Shown: piece after piece, positions 1 to 6,493 of the stretch
How positions within the stretch are numbered: the stretch's first letter is position 1
Layout: every line of letters starts with the position of its first letter
Origin: an uncultured Prevotellaceae bacterium
GTDB taxonomy: Bacteria > Bacteroidota > Bacteroidia > Bacteroidales > Bacteroidaceae
Direction of reading: 5' to 3'
NCBI GenBank assembly: GCA_946403615.1
Contig: CAMJAO010000058.1
Location: forward strand, 1 to 9,951
DNA length: 9,951 nt
Position numbers and translations under genes: made by a program
The notes under the pieces: model-generated
What the model was told of the DNA's origin: nothing
The model's database searches: none
The model's input: the letters and a program-made list of their open reading frames with translations, nothing else

Positions 1-64
1 TTATAACGTGCTTTTCGATGGCATAGCCCTCGTCTGCCGATGCTTAAAAAAACACAGTAAATTG
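1..64. other. Left edge, no gene recognised
   Basis: The short stretch before the first promoter has no convincing coding frame on either strand. An ATG-initiated frame from position 8 runs into the bPH2 gene, but its first 40 codons overlap the promoter and resemble no known domain. A TAA at 4-6 could end a gene lying further left, which cannot be judged from this window. Confidence 0.3.
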
Positions 65-95
65 TTGCGTATATCAGAAAATGTCTGTATTTTTG
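65..95 (+). promoter_or_regulatory. Bacteroidota-type promoter for the bPH2 gene
   Basis: TTG at 65-67 and TATTTTTG at 88-95 match the Bacteroidota housekeeping sigma consensus (TTG/TTTG, about 19-20 bp, TAnnTTTG); the spacer here is 20 bp. Transcription should begin near 101-103, about 26 nt before the ATG at 128. This placement excludes the in-frame upstream ATG at 8 as the start, because it lies before the promoter. No other TAnnTTTG match was seen in the gaps between the following + strand genes, so this may be the main promoter of the whole left-hand gene set. Confidence 0.7.
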
Positions 96-127
96 CAGAA
101 ACAATCAAACAATTAAATCTATATTGT

Positions 128-595
128 ATGGGATACATTGAAGACAGCCTCATGGAAGGTGAAAAAATCATGTATGAGGCAAAATTGCACTATTTCATGT
201 ATTGGTTCCCGGCACTGCTCGTACTCCTTGGTATAGCACTGCCGTTCATTCCATTGGGAGAAATAGGTCTGAGGCTCATTTTCGCCGGTGTGCTTCTCTT
301 GCTGGCTTTGATATGGGCATTCGTCATCAACAACGGTAAGCGTTTCATCGTCACCAACAGGCGAGTCATCGAGAAACGAGGCATCATCAAGAGGGAATCT
401 ATTGAACTGATGCTCCGTAAATGTGAGGGTGTGAAAGTTGAGCAGAGCATCCTCGGGCGTATTTTCGGATATGGAAAGGTGGTCGTTTCCACTGGCGAGG
501 TGACCAATATCTATGATTTCATTTGGCATCCCGTGAAATTCAGCACACAAATCAACCAGCAGATTGACCATATTCACGGACATCTCGACGATTGA
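128..595 (+). CDS. Small membrane protein with bacterial PH (bPH2/YdbS-YdbT type) domain
   Basis: A 155-residue inner-membrane protein of unknown molecular role. Two hydrophobic segments (about residues 24-43 and 48-67) form a hairpin, and the rest is cytoplasmic. Residues 70-145 read as a bPH2 domain: a strand with FIVTNRRVIEKRG (73-85), then a stretch with ILGRIFGYGKVVVSTGE, which is the usual end of this fold. The family (Pfam PF03703, as in YdbS/YdbT) is common but poorly understood. I chose the ATG at 128 rather than the one at 8 because the promoter at 65-95 lies between them and the extra 40 residues look non-coding. The next gene starts 106 bp downstream on the same strand. The fold assignment is fairly sure; the function is unknown. 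Confidence 0.85.
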   Translation: MGYIEDSLMEGEKIMYEAKLHYFMYWFPALLVLLGIALPFIPLGEIGLRLIFAGVLLLLALIWAFVINNGKRFIVTNRRVIEKRGIIKRESIELMLRKCEGVKVEQSILGRIFGYGKVVVSTGEVTNIYDFIWHPVKFSTQINQQIDHIHGHLDD

Positions 596-701
596 TTTCA
601 GGAATGTCACGACATAAGATACTAATCAACAAAACTATTATCATCTATCTCTTCTTACCTCCCTTTATCACCTTTTAACTTCTTATTAAAACCATATACT
701 T

Positions 702-1610
702 ATGAAAAAAGTAAACATACTGTTAATGTCGCTTGCCATGATGCTGTTGGCGTCATGCGGCGCATCTTATACTGTTCCTATCACAGGACGTAAACACACA
801 TTGTCGTCAGAAGATGCTCAGTTACCGGCTCTCGCCGCTACGGAGTATCAGAAATACCTTTCACAAGGCAAAATCTCTACCAATCAGCAAGCCACACAGA
901 TGGTCAAAAGGGTAGGGCAGCGACTCGCTAACGCCGTCGATACCTACCTGCGCTCCAATGGATATGCCGCTGAGGCAAGTACCTATCAATGGGAGTTCAA
1001 TCTTTTGGCCGACAACCAGCAAAATGCTTTCTGTATGCCTGGTGGTAAAATTGCTGTCTATGAGGGCTTGCTCGCTGTAACACAAGACGAGCCTTCACTT
1101 GCCATTGTAATGGGTCATGAGATTGCCCATGCTGTGGCCAAGCACTCTTCTGAGCAGATGGCGAAGAAATCAAATGCCAGTGTGGGTACGCAAATCTTCG
1201 GTGCTGCTGCTTCCGCATTCGGACTGGGCACTGTGGGCGAACTCGCTACCACGGCGTTGAGTTATGGCGCCTATTTCACCAATCTGCACGGCTCACGAAA
1301 GAATGAGTCCGAGGCCGATTACATGGGACTGATTTTCGCAGCCATGGCTGGCTACGATCCTAATGTGGCTGTCACTTTTTGGCAGCGTATGGCTGCACAA
1401 GGCGGCAGTACTACCGCTTCATTCCTCAGCACTCACCCGTCTGACGAAAAGCGCATCGCTGACATCAAGAAACACCTGCCCGAGGCTTTGAAATATTACA
1501 AGGCTGGTGGAACCTCAGCCGCAGCACCGGCTGCAACCACCTCAGGCACAAAGAGCACTGGCAATAAGAAAACCCGTACGAAAGCATCAGGCTCTATACG
1601 TATCAAATAA
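702..1610 (+). CDS. M48 family metalloprotease, lipoprotein (LoiP/YcaL-like)
   Basis: A 302-residue zinc-dependent endopeptidase, probably lipid-anchored in the envelope and acting on misfolded or assembling envelope proteins. Residues 1-18 are a signal peptide ending in the lipobox LLASC, with Cys19 the likely lipidated residue. The residues after Cys19 (GASY) lack the acidic surface-export signal of Bacteroidota lipoproteins, so a periplasmic location is inferred. The catalytic HEIAH motif is at 139-143 (His139 and His143 bind zinc, Glu140 is catalytic). The third ligand is probably Glu202 in ESEAD (202-206). A conserved STHPS segment lies near 245. The tail from about residue 266 is low-complexity, rich in Ala, Thr, Gly and Lys. 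Length and layout fit the short, soluble M48 lipoproteins rather than multi-pass HtpX. The NfeD gene follows 24 bp downstream, suggesting co-transcription. Confidence 0.92.
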   Translation: MKKVNILLMSLAMMLLASCGASYTVPITGRKHTLSSEDAQLPALAATEYQKYLSQGKISTNQQATQMVKRVGQRLANAVDTYLRSNGYAAEASTYQWEFNLLADNQQNAFCMPGGKIAVYEGLLAVTQDEPSLAIVMGHEIAHAVAKHSSEQMAKKSNASVGTQIFGAAASAFGLGTVGELATTALSYGAYFTNLHGSRKNESEADYMGLIFAAMAGYDPNVAVTFWQRMAAQGGSTTASFLSTHPSDEKRIADIKKHLPEALKYYKAGGTSAAAPAATTSGTKSTGNKKTRTKASGSIRIK

Positions 1611-1634
1611 TCATATATATTTCTTTAATTGACA

Positions 1635-2087
1635 ATGATTGAATTCTTTTCAAACAATGCATGGCTCGTTTGGTTGCTGGTGGCTATTCTTTGCCTCATC
1701 ATTGAGTTAGGCTCAGGCGACCTCTTTGTCATTTGCTTCTCTATTGGTGCTCTGGCCGCGTCCGCAGCTTCCGCGCTCGGATTAGGACTCGTTCCGCAAA
1801 TTATCATCTTTGCTTTAGTCTCGTTCTTCAGCATCTATTTCCTGCGACCTGCCGCGAAAAGGTGGCTACACAGAAATGACGAGGACCGTCCAAGCAATGC
1901 CGATGCCCTCATGGGCAGGGTAGGACGGGTGAGCGAGACCATCGAAGCAGGTGGGTATGGACGTGTGGCCATCGATGGCGATGATTGGAAGGCTCTCTCT
2001 GCCGACGGACAACTCATCGAAAAAGACACTTCTGTGCGTGTCGTTAATCGCGACAGCATCATTCTCACAGTCGAGAAAGTGTCATAG
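1635..2087 (+). CDS. NfeD-like membrane protein
   Basis: A 150-residue protein of the short NfeD class. Three membrane segments (about residues 9-25, 28-50 and 53-70) precede a soluble C-terminal OB-fold domain (about 90-148). The OB fold carries the family pattern ALMGRVGRV, GYGRVAIDGDDWKA and VRVVNRDSIILTVE. NfeD proteins are typically encoded beside stomatin/SPFH proteins and are thought to anchor or regulate them in membrane microdomains; that is exactly the arrangement here, with the SPFH gene next. It lacks the N-terminal ClpP-like protease domain of long NfeD proteins. A TTG at 1629 is in frame, but the ATG at 1635 is the natural start. Identity is strong from fold pattern plus neighbour; the precise role is inferred. 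Confidence 0.9.
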   Translation: MIEFFSNNAWLVWLLVAILCLIIELGSGDLFVICFSIGALAASAASALGLGLVPQIIIFALVSFFSIYFLRPAAKRWLHRNDEDRPSNADALMGRVGRVSETIEAGGYGRVAIDGDDWKALSADGQLIEKDTSVRVVNRDSIILTVEKVS

Positions 2088-2186
2088 CACCCAGATACAT
2101 TTCATCCCTATTCCCATTTCAAAACCAATTATTCACTCCCCGCATTCACTCTATAGGTGGAGGGGGCTTTAATTTCTTCAAATTAT

Positions 2187-3140
2187 ATGAACGTTGGACT
2201 CATCGTTTTAATAGCCGTAGTGCTCCTGGTGATTATCATCGCCAAAAAAACATTAGTGATTATCCCCCAGTCTGAGACTCGTATCATCGAACGTCTCGGC
2301 AAGTATCATGCCACATTGCAACCTGGCATCAACATCATCATTCCCTTCATTGATGCGGCCAAAACCATCATCACTCTCAATCGGGGCCGTTATATTTACA
2401 GCAATAGCATCGACCTGCGCGAACAGGTTTATGATTTTGACAAGCAGAATGTGATTACAAAGGATAATATCCAGATGCAGATCAATGCATTGCTCTATTT
2501 CCAGATCGTTGATCCTTTCAAGGCTGTTTATGAAATCAACAACCTGCCCAACGCTATCGAAAAACTCACGCAGACTACTCTCCGTAACATCATCGGTGAG
2601 ATGGAACTCGACCAGACGCTCACATCGCGCGACACCGTCAATACCAAACTGCGCGCAGTGCTTGATGATGCTACCAACAAATGGGGTATCAAGGTCAATC
2701 GCGTTGAATTGCAGGATATAACCCCGCCTCAGAGCGTTCTCATGGCCATGGAGAAGCAGATGCAGGCTGAGCGTAACAAACGTGCTGCCATCCTTACCAG
2801 TGAAGGTAACAAACAGTCGCAAATCCTCCAGTCCGAGGGTGAGAAAGCCGCTACCATCAACCGTGCTGAGGCTCTCAAACAACAACAGATTCTGCAGGCT
2901 GAAGGTGAGGCGACCGCTCGCATCCGTAAGGCTGAAGCTGAGGCCATCGCCATCGAGAAAATCACAGAGGCTGTAGGCAAGAGCACAAATCCCGCCAATT
3001 ACCTCCTCGCGCAGAAATACATTCAGATGATGCAAGAACTGGCACAGGGCGGACAAGCCAAGACCGTTTACCTCCCCTACGAGGCCACCAACATACTCGG
3101 CAGTCTCGGCGGCATCAAGGAAATGTTCAAAGACCAATAA
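2187..3140 (+). CDS. qmcA: SPFH/stomatin-family protein, QmcA-like (YbbK)
   Basis: A 317-residue membrane-anchored scaffold protein. A single N-terminal membrane segment (about residues 3-20) is followed by the SPFH/band-7 domain (about 22-180), including the family stretches ERLGKYHATLQPGINIIIPF and VITKDN. The motif NKWGIKVNRVELQDITPP ends the domain. Residues about 195-265 form a charged, Ala/Glu/Gln-rich coiled coil with repeated SEG/AEG units, and the C-terminus (YLLAQKYIQ, LGSLGGIKEMF) matches E. coli QmcA closely. QmcA belongs to the HflK/HflC-related group that assembles oligomeric cages and can associate with the FtsH protease; the partner NfeD gene ends 99 bp upstream. A GTG at 2157 would add ten residues, but the ATG at 2187, directly before the membrane segment, is a better start. 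The symbol follows the E. coli homologue. Confidence 0.92.
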   Translation: MNVGLIVLIAVVLLVIIIAKKTLVIIPQSETRIIERLGKYHATLQPGINIIIPFIDAAKTIITLNRGRYIYSNSIDLREQVYDFDKQNVITKDNIQMQINALLYFQIVDPFKAVYEINNLPNAIEKLTQTTLRNIIGEMELDQTLTSRDTVNTKLRAVLDDATNKWGIKVNRVELQDITPPQSVLMAMEKQMQAERNKRAAILTSEGNKQSQILQSEGEKAATINRAEALKQQQILQAEGEATARIRKAEAEAIAIEKITEAVGKSTNPANYLLAQKYIQMMQELAQGGQAKTVYLPYEATNILGSLGGIKEMFKDQ

Positions 3141-3149
3141 TCTAAGAAC

Positions 3150-3192
3150 TCCAGGAATCTCTAGGAAAATCAACTTACTGGAGATTCCTGGA
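3150..3192 (+). terminator. Hairpin after the SPFH gene, possible terminator or attenuator
   Basis: Positions 3150-3164 pair with 3178-3192 in a 15-bp stem (one G-U pair), with a loop of about 13 nt, starting 10 nt after the SPFH stop codon. The core arms are CCAGGAATCTC (3151-3161) and GAGATTCCTGG (3181-3191). No U-run follows, so it is not a classical intrinsic terminator. It may instead protect the 3' end of the upstream message or attenuate read-through. Part of the right arm also belongs to a second palindrome (3180-3198), so alternative folds are possible. Confidence 0.4.
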
Positions 3193-3250
3193 ATCTCCTA
3201 TAAAGCCTAGGTCTTCCTAGAATCTCTTAGTGGTACCTAGTGCTACCTAG
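3150..3250. repeat. Mosaic of short degenerate repeats with 10-bp phased CCTAG array
   Basis: Three related 15-mers occur here: CCAGGAATCTCTAGG (3151-3165), CCTGGAATCTCCTAT (3187-3201) and CCTAGAATCTCTTAG (3216-3230). A perfect inverted repeat, GGAGATTCC-T-GGAATCTCC, spans 3180-3198. From 3201 to 3250 five consecutive 10-bp units each end in CCTAG (3206, 3216, 3236, 3246) or CTTAG (3226). A further CCTAGG lies at 3311-3316. The rest of the 215-bp gap to the next gene (3251-3355) shows no gene and no TAnnTTTG promoter match. The origin is unknown: it could be a member of an interspersed intergenic repeat family, a protein-binding array or decayed mobile DNA. Confidence 0.7.
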
Positions 3251-3355
3251 ACCCTCTCGGCTTAATTCCAGTCGTGATGAGTTTCTGGATTTCCAATCCG
3301 AAGTATCGCCCCTAGGATTTATTCTCCTTCTTCCCCTCTTAACTTCTTGAAAAAC

Positions 3356-4453
3356 ATGAATATCTGTATTGTCGCAGGAGCCCGTCCTAATTTCATCAAG
3401 GTGGCTCCCATCATACGTGCCGTAAGAAAAGCCAGCGAACAAGGCGAAGACATTGACTATAGACTGGTATATGCTGGCGTTGAAGATGATCCTTCGCTTG
3501 AACCCACACTTTTCGACGATCTCCAAATACCCCGTCCGGATGTATTCCTTGGCGTTGACAGCAAATCGCTCAATGAAATCACAGGTAGAGTCATGGGCGA
3601 GTTCGAAAAATACCTTGAGCAGAATCCTACAGATGTGGTGATTGTCGTTGACGATTTGGCTTCGACCATGGCCGCGGCTATTGTCACTAAAAAACAAGGC
3701 ATCCGTTTGGCACACCTCGTGGCTGGCACCCGTTCTTTCGACATAAAAATGCCCAAGGAAATTAATCGCCTCGTTATTGACGGACTTTCTGATTTGCTTT
3801 TTACCGCGGGCGATGGCGCATCGAATATTGCCACCCGTGAAGGTGCCAATCTTTCACAAATCTACAAAGTGGGAAATATCCTGATGGATACCCTGCGGTT
3901 CAATCGCAACCGTTGGCAGCGTCCTGCTATGGTCGATGAGTTGGGGTTGCAAGAAGGACGATACATCGTCTTCACGCTCAACCGGAAAGCGCTGATTGCT
4001 GACCGTGATAATCTTTTTGCCATGCTTTACAGTATGGTAAGAGCGGCAGGCGACGTCCCGGTCGTTGCTCCTCTGCGGGGACCGGCACGCGAAGCTGTAG
4101 GGGAATGGATGAAGACCAAGAGCACCGGAGAAACGCTCCGCCTCCTTTCTCCTTTGTCCTATCTTGAGTTTGGGTGGCTTACGGCTAACGCTATGGGTGT
4201 CATCACCGACTCGGGCAACGTAGCAGAAGAGGCTACATTCAATAGCGTACCCTGCATCACGCTCAATAGTTACACCGAGCATATCGAGACGGTTCGTGTT
4301 GGCAGCAATGTGCTCGTTGGAGAGAATCCCTCGCAGTTAACGCTGTGTGTGGAGGATATGGTCAACGGGAGATGGAAGAAATCAGCCATTCCCGACCGTT
4401 GGGACGGTCGCACCGCCGACCGCATTGTGCAGATTCTGCTTAGCGAGGCATGA
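3356..4453 (+). CDS. WecB-like UDP-N-acetylglucosamine 2-epimerase homologue with altered active site
   Basis: A 365-residue cytoplasmic protein with the full length and two-domain GT-B fold pattern of non-hydrolysing UDP-GlcNAc 2-epimerases, which interconvert UDP-GlcNAc and UDP-ManNAc for surface polysaccharides. Conserved parts include GARPNFIKVAPI with Arg10, Asp100 in VVDDLAST, PKEINR (Glu135), SPLSYLEF and the nucleotide-binding TDSGNVAEEA (284-293). Several key positions differ. The HVE(A/G)G motif reads HLVAG, so Val122 replaces a catalytic Glu. The histidine of the HRR/HRP motif is Asn209 in TLNRKAL. The HPRT segment reads LRGPA (Arg241 for His). The N-terminal GQHYD-like motif is replaced by VEDDP. 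It may be a pseudoenzyme, a regulator or an enzyme with another substrate. ATG 3356 is preferred over an in-frame TTG at 3347. The MATE gene follows 62 bp downstream. Confidence 0.85.
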   Translation: MNICIVAGARPNFIKVAPIIRAVRKASEQGEDIDYRLVYAGVEDDPSLEPTLFDDLQIPRPDVFLGVDSKSLNEITGRVMGEFEKYLEQNPTDVVIVVDDLASTMAAAIVTKKQGIRLAHLVAGTRSFDIKMPKEINRLVIDGLSDLLFTAGDGASNIATREGANLSQIYKVGNILMDTLRFNRNRWQRPAMVDELGLQEGRYIVFTLNRKALIADRDNLFAMLYSMVRAAGDVPVVAPLRGPAREAVGEWMKTKSTGETLRLLSPLSYLEFGWLTANAMGVITDSGNVAEEATFNSVPCITLNSYTEHIETVRVGSNVLVGENPSQLTLCVEDMVNGRWKKSAIPDRWDGRTADRIVQILLSEA

Positions 4454-4515
4454 TGGCTGAATTCAAAAATGGCTTGTAGCGGCGGTCTGAACTGCCTGAT
4501 AACTGCAATAATAAG

Positions 4516-5886
4516 ATGCATCCCCACCAGGACAATTACACACAACTGACCACAGGTGCCATTCCGAGTGTGATTACTAGGATGGCTGTGCCGACGATTA
4601 TCAGTATGCTGGTAACCAGCCTCTACAACATCGCCGACACTTTTTTTGTGGGACAAATCGACACGCAATCTACTGCTGCGGTGGGTGTCGTCTTTTCTGC
4701 CATGTCTATCATCCATGCTGTAGGTTTTTTCTTTGGGCACGGATCTGGCAATTTCATCTCACGGACACTTGGAGCGAAAGACCGCGAGAGTGCAGCCCGT
4801 ATGTCTGCCACTGGTTTTGTCTATGCTATAGCGGCGGGTCTCATCATCACCATCGTCGGTGAATGGTTGCTCACACCATTGGCGGTAGGCTTGGGCAGCA
4901 CGCCTACCATCCTGCCTTATGCTGAGCAGTATATGGCGATTATCTTGCTTGGAGCGCCGGTCATGACCGGAGGACTTGTGCTCAACAATCAGATGCGCTT
5001 TCAGGGTAATGCCTCACTCGCCATGGTGGGCATTGTGTCGGGGGCGGTGCTCAATGTGGCCCTTGACCCGCTGCTCATCCTCGGCTTTGGATGGGGTATC
5101 GTAGGCGCGGCGTGGGCTACTGTTATCAGCCAGACATTCAGTTTCCTCTTGCTTCTTTACATGCAGCGTCGTGGCGATAATATTCGACTCGACCTGCGAC
5201 GTTTCACTCCTTCGATAAAATACGTCCGTGAAATTGTAGCAGGAGGCACTCCCTCGCTCACACGTCAGTCGCTTGGATGCGTGGCCACGATCCTCCTCAA
5301 TGTAGTGGCGGGTGTCTATGGCGATGCCGCCATCGCTGCCATGTCTATCGTTTCCCGCATCACATTCGTGATCTTTTCTGTCATTATCGGTCTTGGACAA
5401 GGATTCCAACCTCTTTGTGGGTTTAGTTTTGGTGCCGGACTATATGAGCGGGTGCGTCGGGCTTTTTGGTTCTGTGTAAGGGTCGGAACGATTTTTCTTA
5501 CTTTGTGTGCCATCTTCCTCTTTGTCTTTTCCACGCCTGTTATTGCCATATTCCGCGACGACCCTGATGTCATCCGCATAGGCAGCGAGGCTCTCCGCTA
5601 TCAGGTGCTTGTCTATCCCCTTGGCGCTCTCACGATGCTCTCCAACATGTTCTTACAGACGGTCCGTATGCCGTGGCGCGCCAATATCCTTGCGGCTGCC
5701 CGTCGAGGTCTCTTCTTTATCCCGATGATACTAATTCTCCCCTCGTGTCTCGCTCTCTACGGCCTTGTTATTTGTCAACCCGTCTGCGACACGCTTGCTT
5801 TTATCGTCACCTTGCCTGTCATCCTCTATTCTCTGCGCACGATGGAACAACACGCCAAACGAAAAGCAGCCAATTCCGATTCGTGA
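4516..5886 (+). CDS. MATE family efflux transporter
   Basis: A 456-residue polytopic inner-membrane protein of the multidrug and toxic compound extrusion family, which exports drugs or metabolites in exchange for H+ or Na+. The start has the family pattern LTTGAIPSVITRMAVPTIIS, then SLYNIADTFFVGQ (about 35-47) in the first membrane helix, with Asp41 at the usual conserved acidic position. Two MatE repeats are visible (roughly residues 16-180 and 240-405), with about twelve hydrophobic segments. The second repeat contains SLTRQSLGCVATILLN and the GLGQGFQPLCGFSFGA stretch typical of this family. The C-terminus is a short basic tail. It resembles the DinF/MepA-like branch more than NorM, but the substrate cannot be read from sequence. 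It ends 100 bp before a convergent gene, with a hairpin between. Confidence 0.93.
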   Translation: MHPHQDNYTQLTTGAIPSVITRMAVPTIISMLVTSLYNIADTFFVGQIDTQSTAAVGVVFSAMSIIHAVGFFFGHGSGNFISRTLGAKDRESAARMSATGFVYAIAAGLIITIVGEWLLTPLAVGLGSTPTILPYAEQYMAIILLGAPVMTGGLVLNNQMRFQGNASLAMVGIVSGAVLNVALDPLLILGFGWGIVGAAWATVISQTFSFLLLLYMQRRGDNIRLDLRRFTPSIKYVREIVAGGTPSLTRQSLGCVATILLNVVAGVYGDAAIAAMSIVSRITFVIFSVIIGLGQGFQPLCGFSFGAGLYERVRRAFWFCVRVGTIFLTLCAIFLFVFSTPVIAIFRDDPDVIRIGSEALRYQVLVYPLGALTMLSNMFLQTVRMPWRANILAAARRGLFFIPMILILPSCLALYGLVICQPVCDTLAFIVTLPVILYSLRTMEQHAKRKAANSDS

Positions 5887-5906
5887 TACGTCTATATGAT
5901 GGCAAA

Positions 5907-5955
5907 CAATAATGACTAACTAAAGCCTGTCAACAGCATTAGTTAGTCATTATTG
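5907..5955. terminator. 17-bp perfect hairpin between convergent genes, likely bidirectional terminator
   Basis: Positions 5907-5923 (arm core AATAATGACTAACT) are perfectly complementary to 5939-5955, giving a 17-bp stem with a 15-nt loop. It starts 20 nt after the MATE stop and lies about 31 nt after the sigma-factor stop on the other strand, so it can fold in both transcripts. The stem is A/T-rich and the flanking U-runs are weak (GATTTC on the + side, TTTGCC on the - side), so it is not a textbook intrinsic terminator, but its position between converging genes makes that role likely. Confidence 0.65.
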
Positions 5956-5986
5956 ATTTCAACTCCTTGCAGTCCTCTGAATCCTT

Positions 5987-6493
5987 TTACACTGCCATTT
6001 GTGTGGCAAACTCTCTTAAACGGCTGATACTACGGTGCATCAGGTTGCGTACACTCTGGTAGTTGATGCCCATGATGCGGCAAATGTCGTCATATTTGCG
6101 CTCTTCAATATAATAGAGGTTGATGATTTCACGCTGGCGGGGCGACAATTTGTGGAAAAACTTCTCTATGCTAGCGGTCAACGCCGACAATCGCTCCAAC
6201 TGCTCATGGTTATATTCCTCCATTTCAGCGCGGGCACGCATCGTCGTGTCTGTTATCTCATTGTCGCAGACATGCATATTGCGTCGAAATTCGTCGTTGA
6301 TGCGGTTGCGAAGTGAGATATACAGATAACTCTCGATATTCTCTACCGAGTCGAGGCTTTGTCGCCTTGTATAGAATTTCAAAAACACATCATGAATGCA
6401 GTCTTTCAGCATTTCTCGGTCCGTCGTAAAACGTGACCCGAATGCGAACAACTGGTCGATGTTCTTGTCATAGAGATTAGCAAAATCAATCAT
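5987..6493 (-). CDS. ECF-type sigma-70 family RNA polymerase sigma factor
   Basis: A 168-residue sigma factor with only regions 2 and 4, as in extracytoplasmic-function sigmas. Region 2 spans about residues 8-72: IHDVFLKFY (33-41) is the core-binding helix, and YLYISLRNRINDEFRR (56-71) is the -10-binding segment. A charged linker (about 75-110) follows. Region 4 (about 116-162) begins LSPRQREIINLYY and has the helix-turn-helix DICRIMGINYQSVRNLMHRS. The pattern resembles the Bacteroidota ECF group that usually works with FecR-type anti-sigmas and SusC/SusD transport genes. None of these lies next to it: the downstream neighbour is the convergent MATE gene and the upstream one is the large secreted protein on the same strand. 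A consensus promoter precedes it. The target genes cannot be inferred with confidence. Confidence 0.92.
   Translation of the reverse strand: MIDFANLYDKNIDQLFAFGSRFTTDREMLKDCIHDVFLKFYTRRQSLDSVENIESYLYISLRNRINDEFRRNMHVCDNEITDTTMRARAEMEEYNHEQLERLSALTASIEKFFHKLSPRQREIINLYYIEERKYDDICRIMGINYQSVRNLMHRSISRLREFATQMAV

Noticed and set aside
8..127. N-terminal extension of the bPH2 gene from an ATG at 8
   Set aside because: A consensus promoter lies at 65-95 inside the extension, and the 40 added residues resemble no domain and would precede a normal family N-terminus.
2157..2186. GTG start for the SPFH gene, near a purine-rich GGTGGAGGGGG
   Set aside because: GTG starts and Shine-Dalgarno use are uncommon in Bacteroidota, and the ATG at 2187 gives the usual QmcA N-terminus beginning directly with the membrane segment.
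2253..3173. 306-codon open frame on the - strand
   Set aside because: It lies opposite the clearly identified SPFH gene, and its protein shows no recognisable domain, so it is a codon-bias shadow.
3201..3250. CRISPR-like array
   Set aside because: Repeat words are only 5 bp with 5-bp spacers, far below CRISPR repeat and spacer sizes, and no cas gene is present.
4270..4740. 156-codon - strand frame spanning the epimerase/MATE junction
   Set aside because: It overlaps two well-supported genes in the opposite direction and shows no domain.
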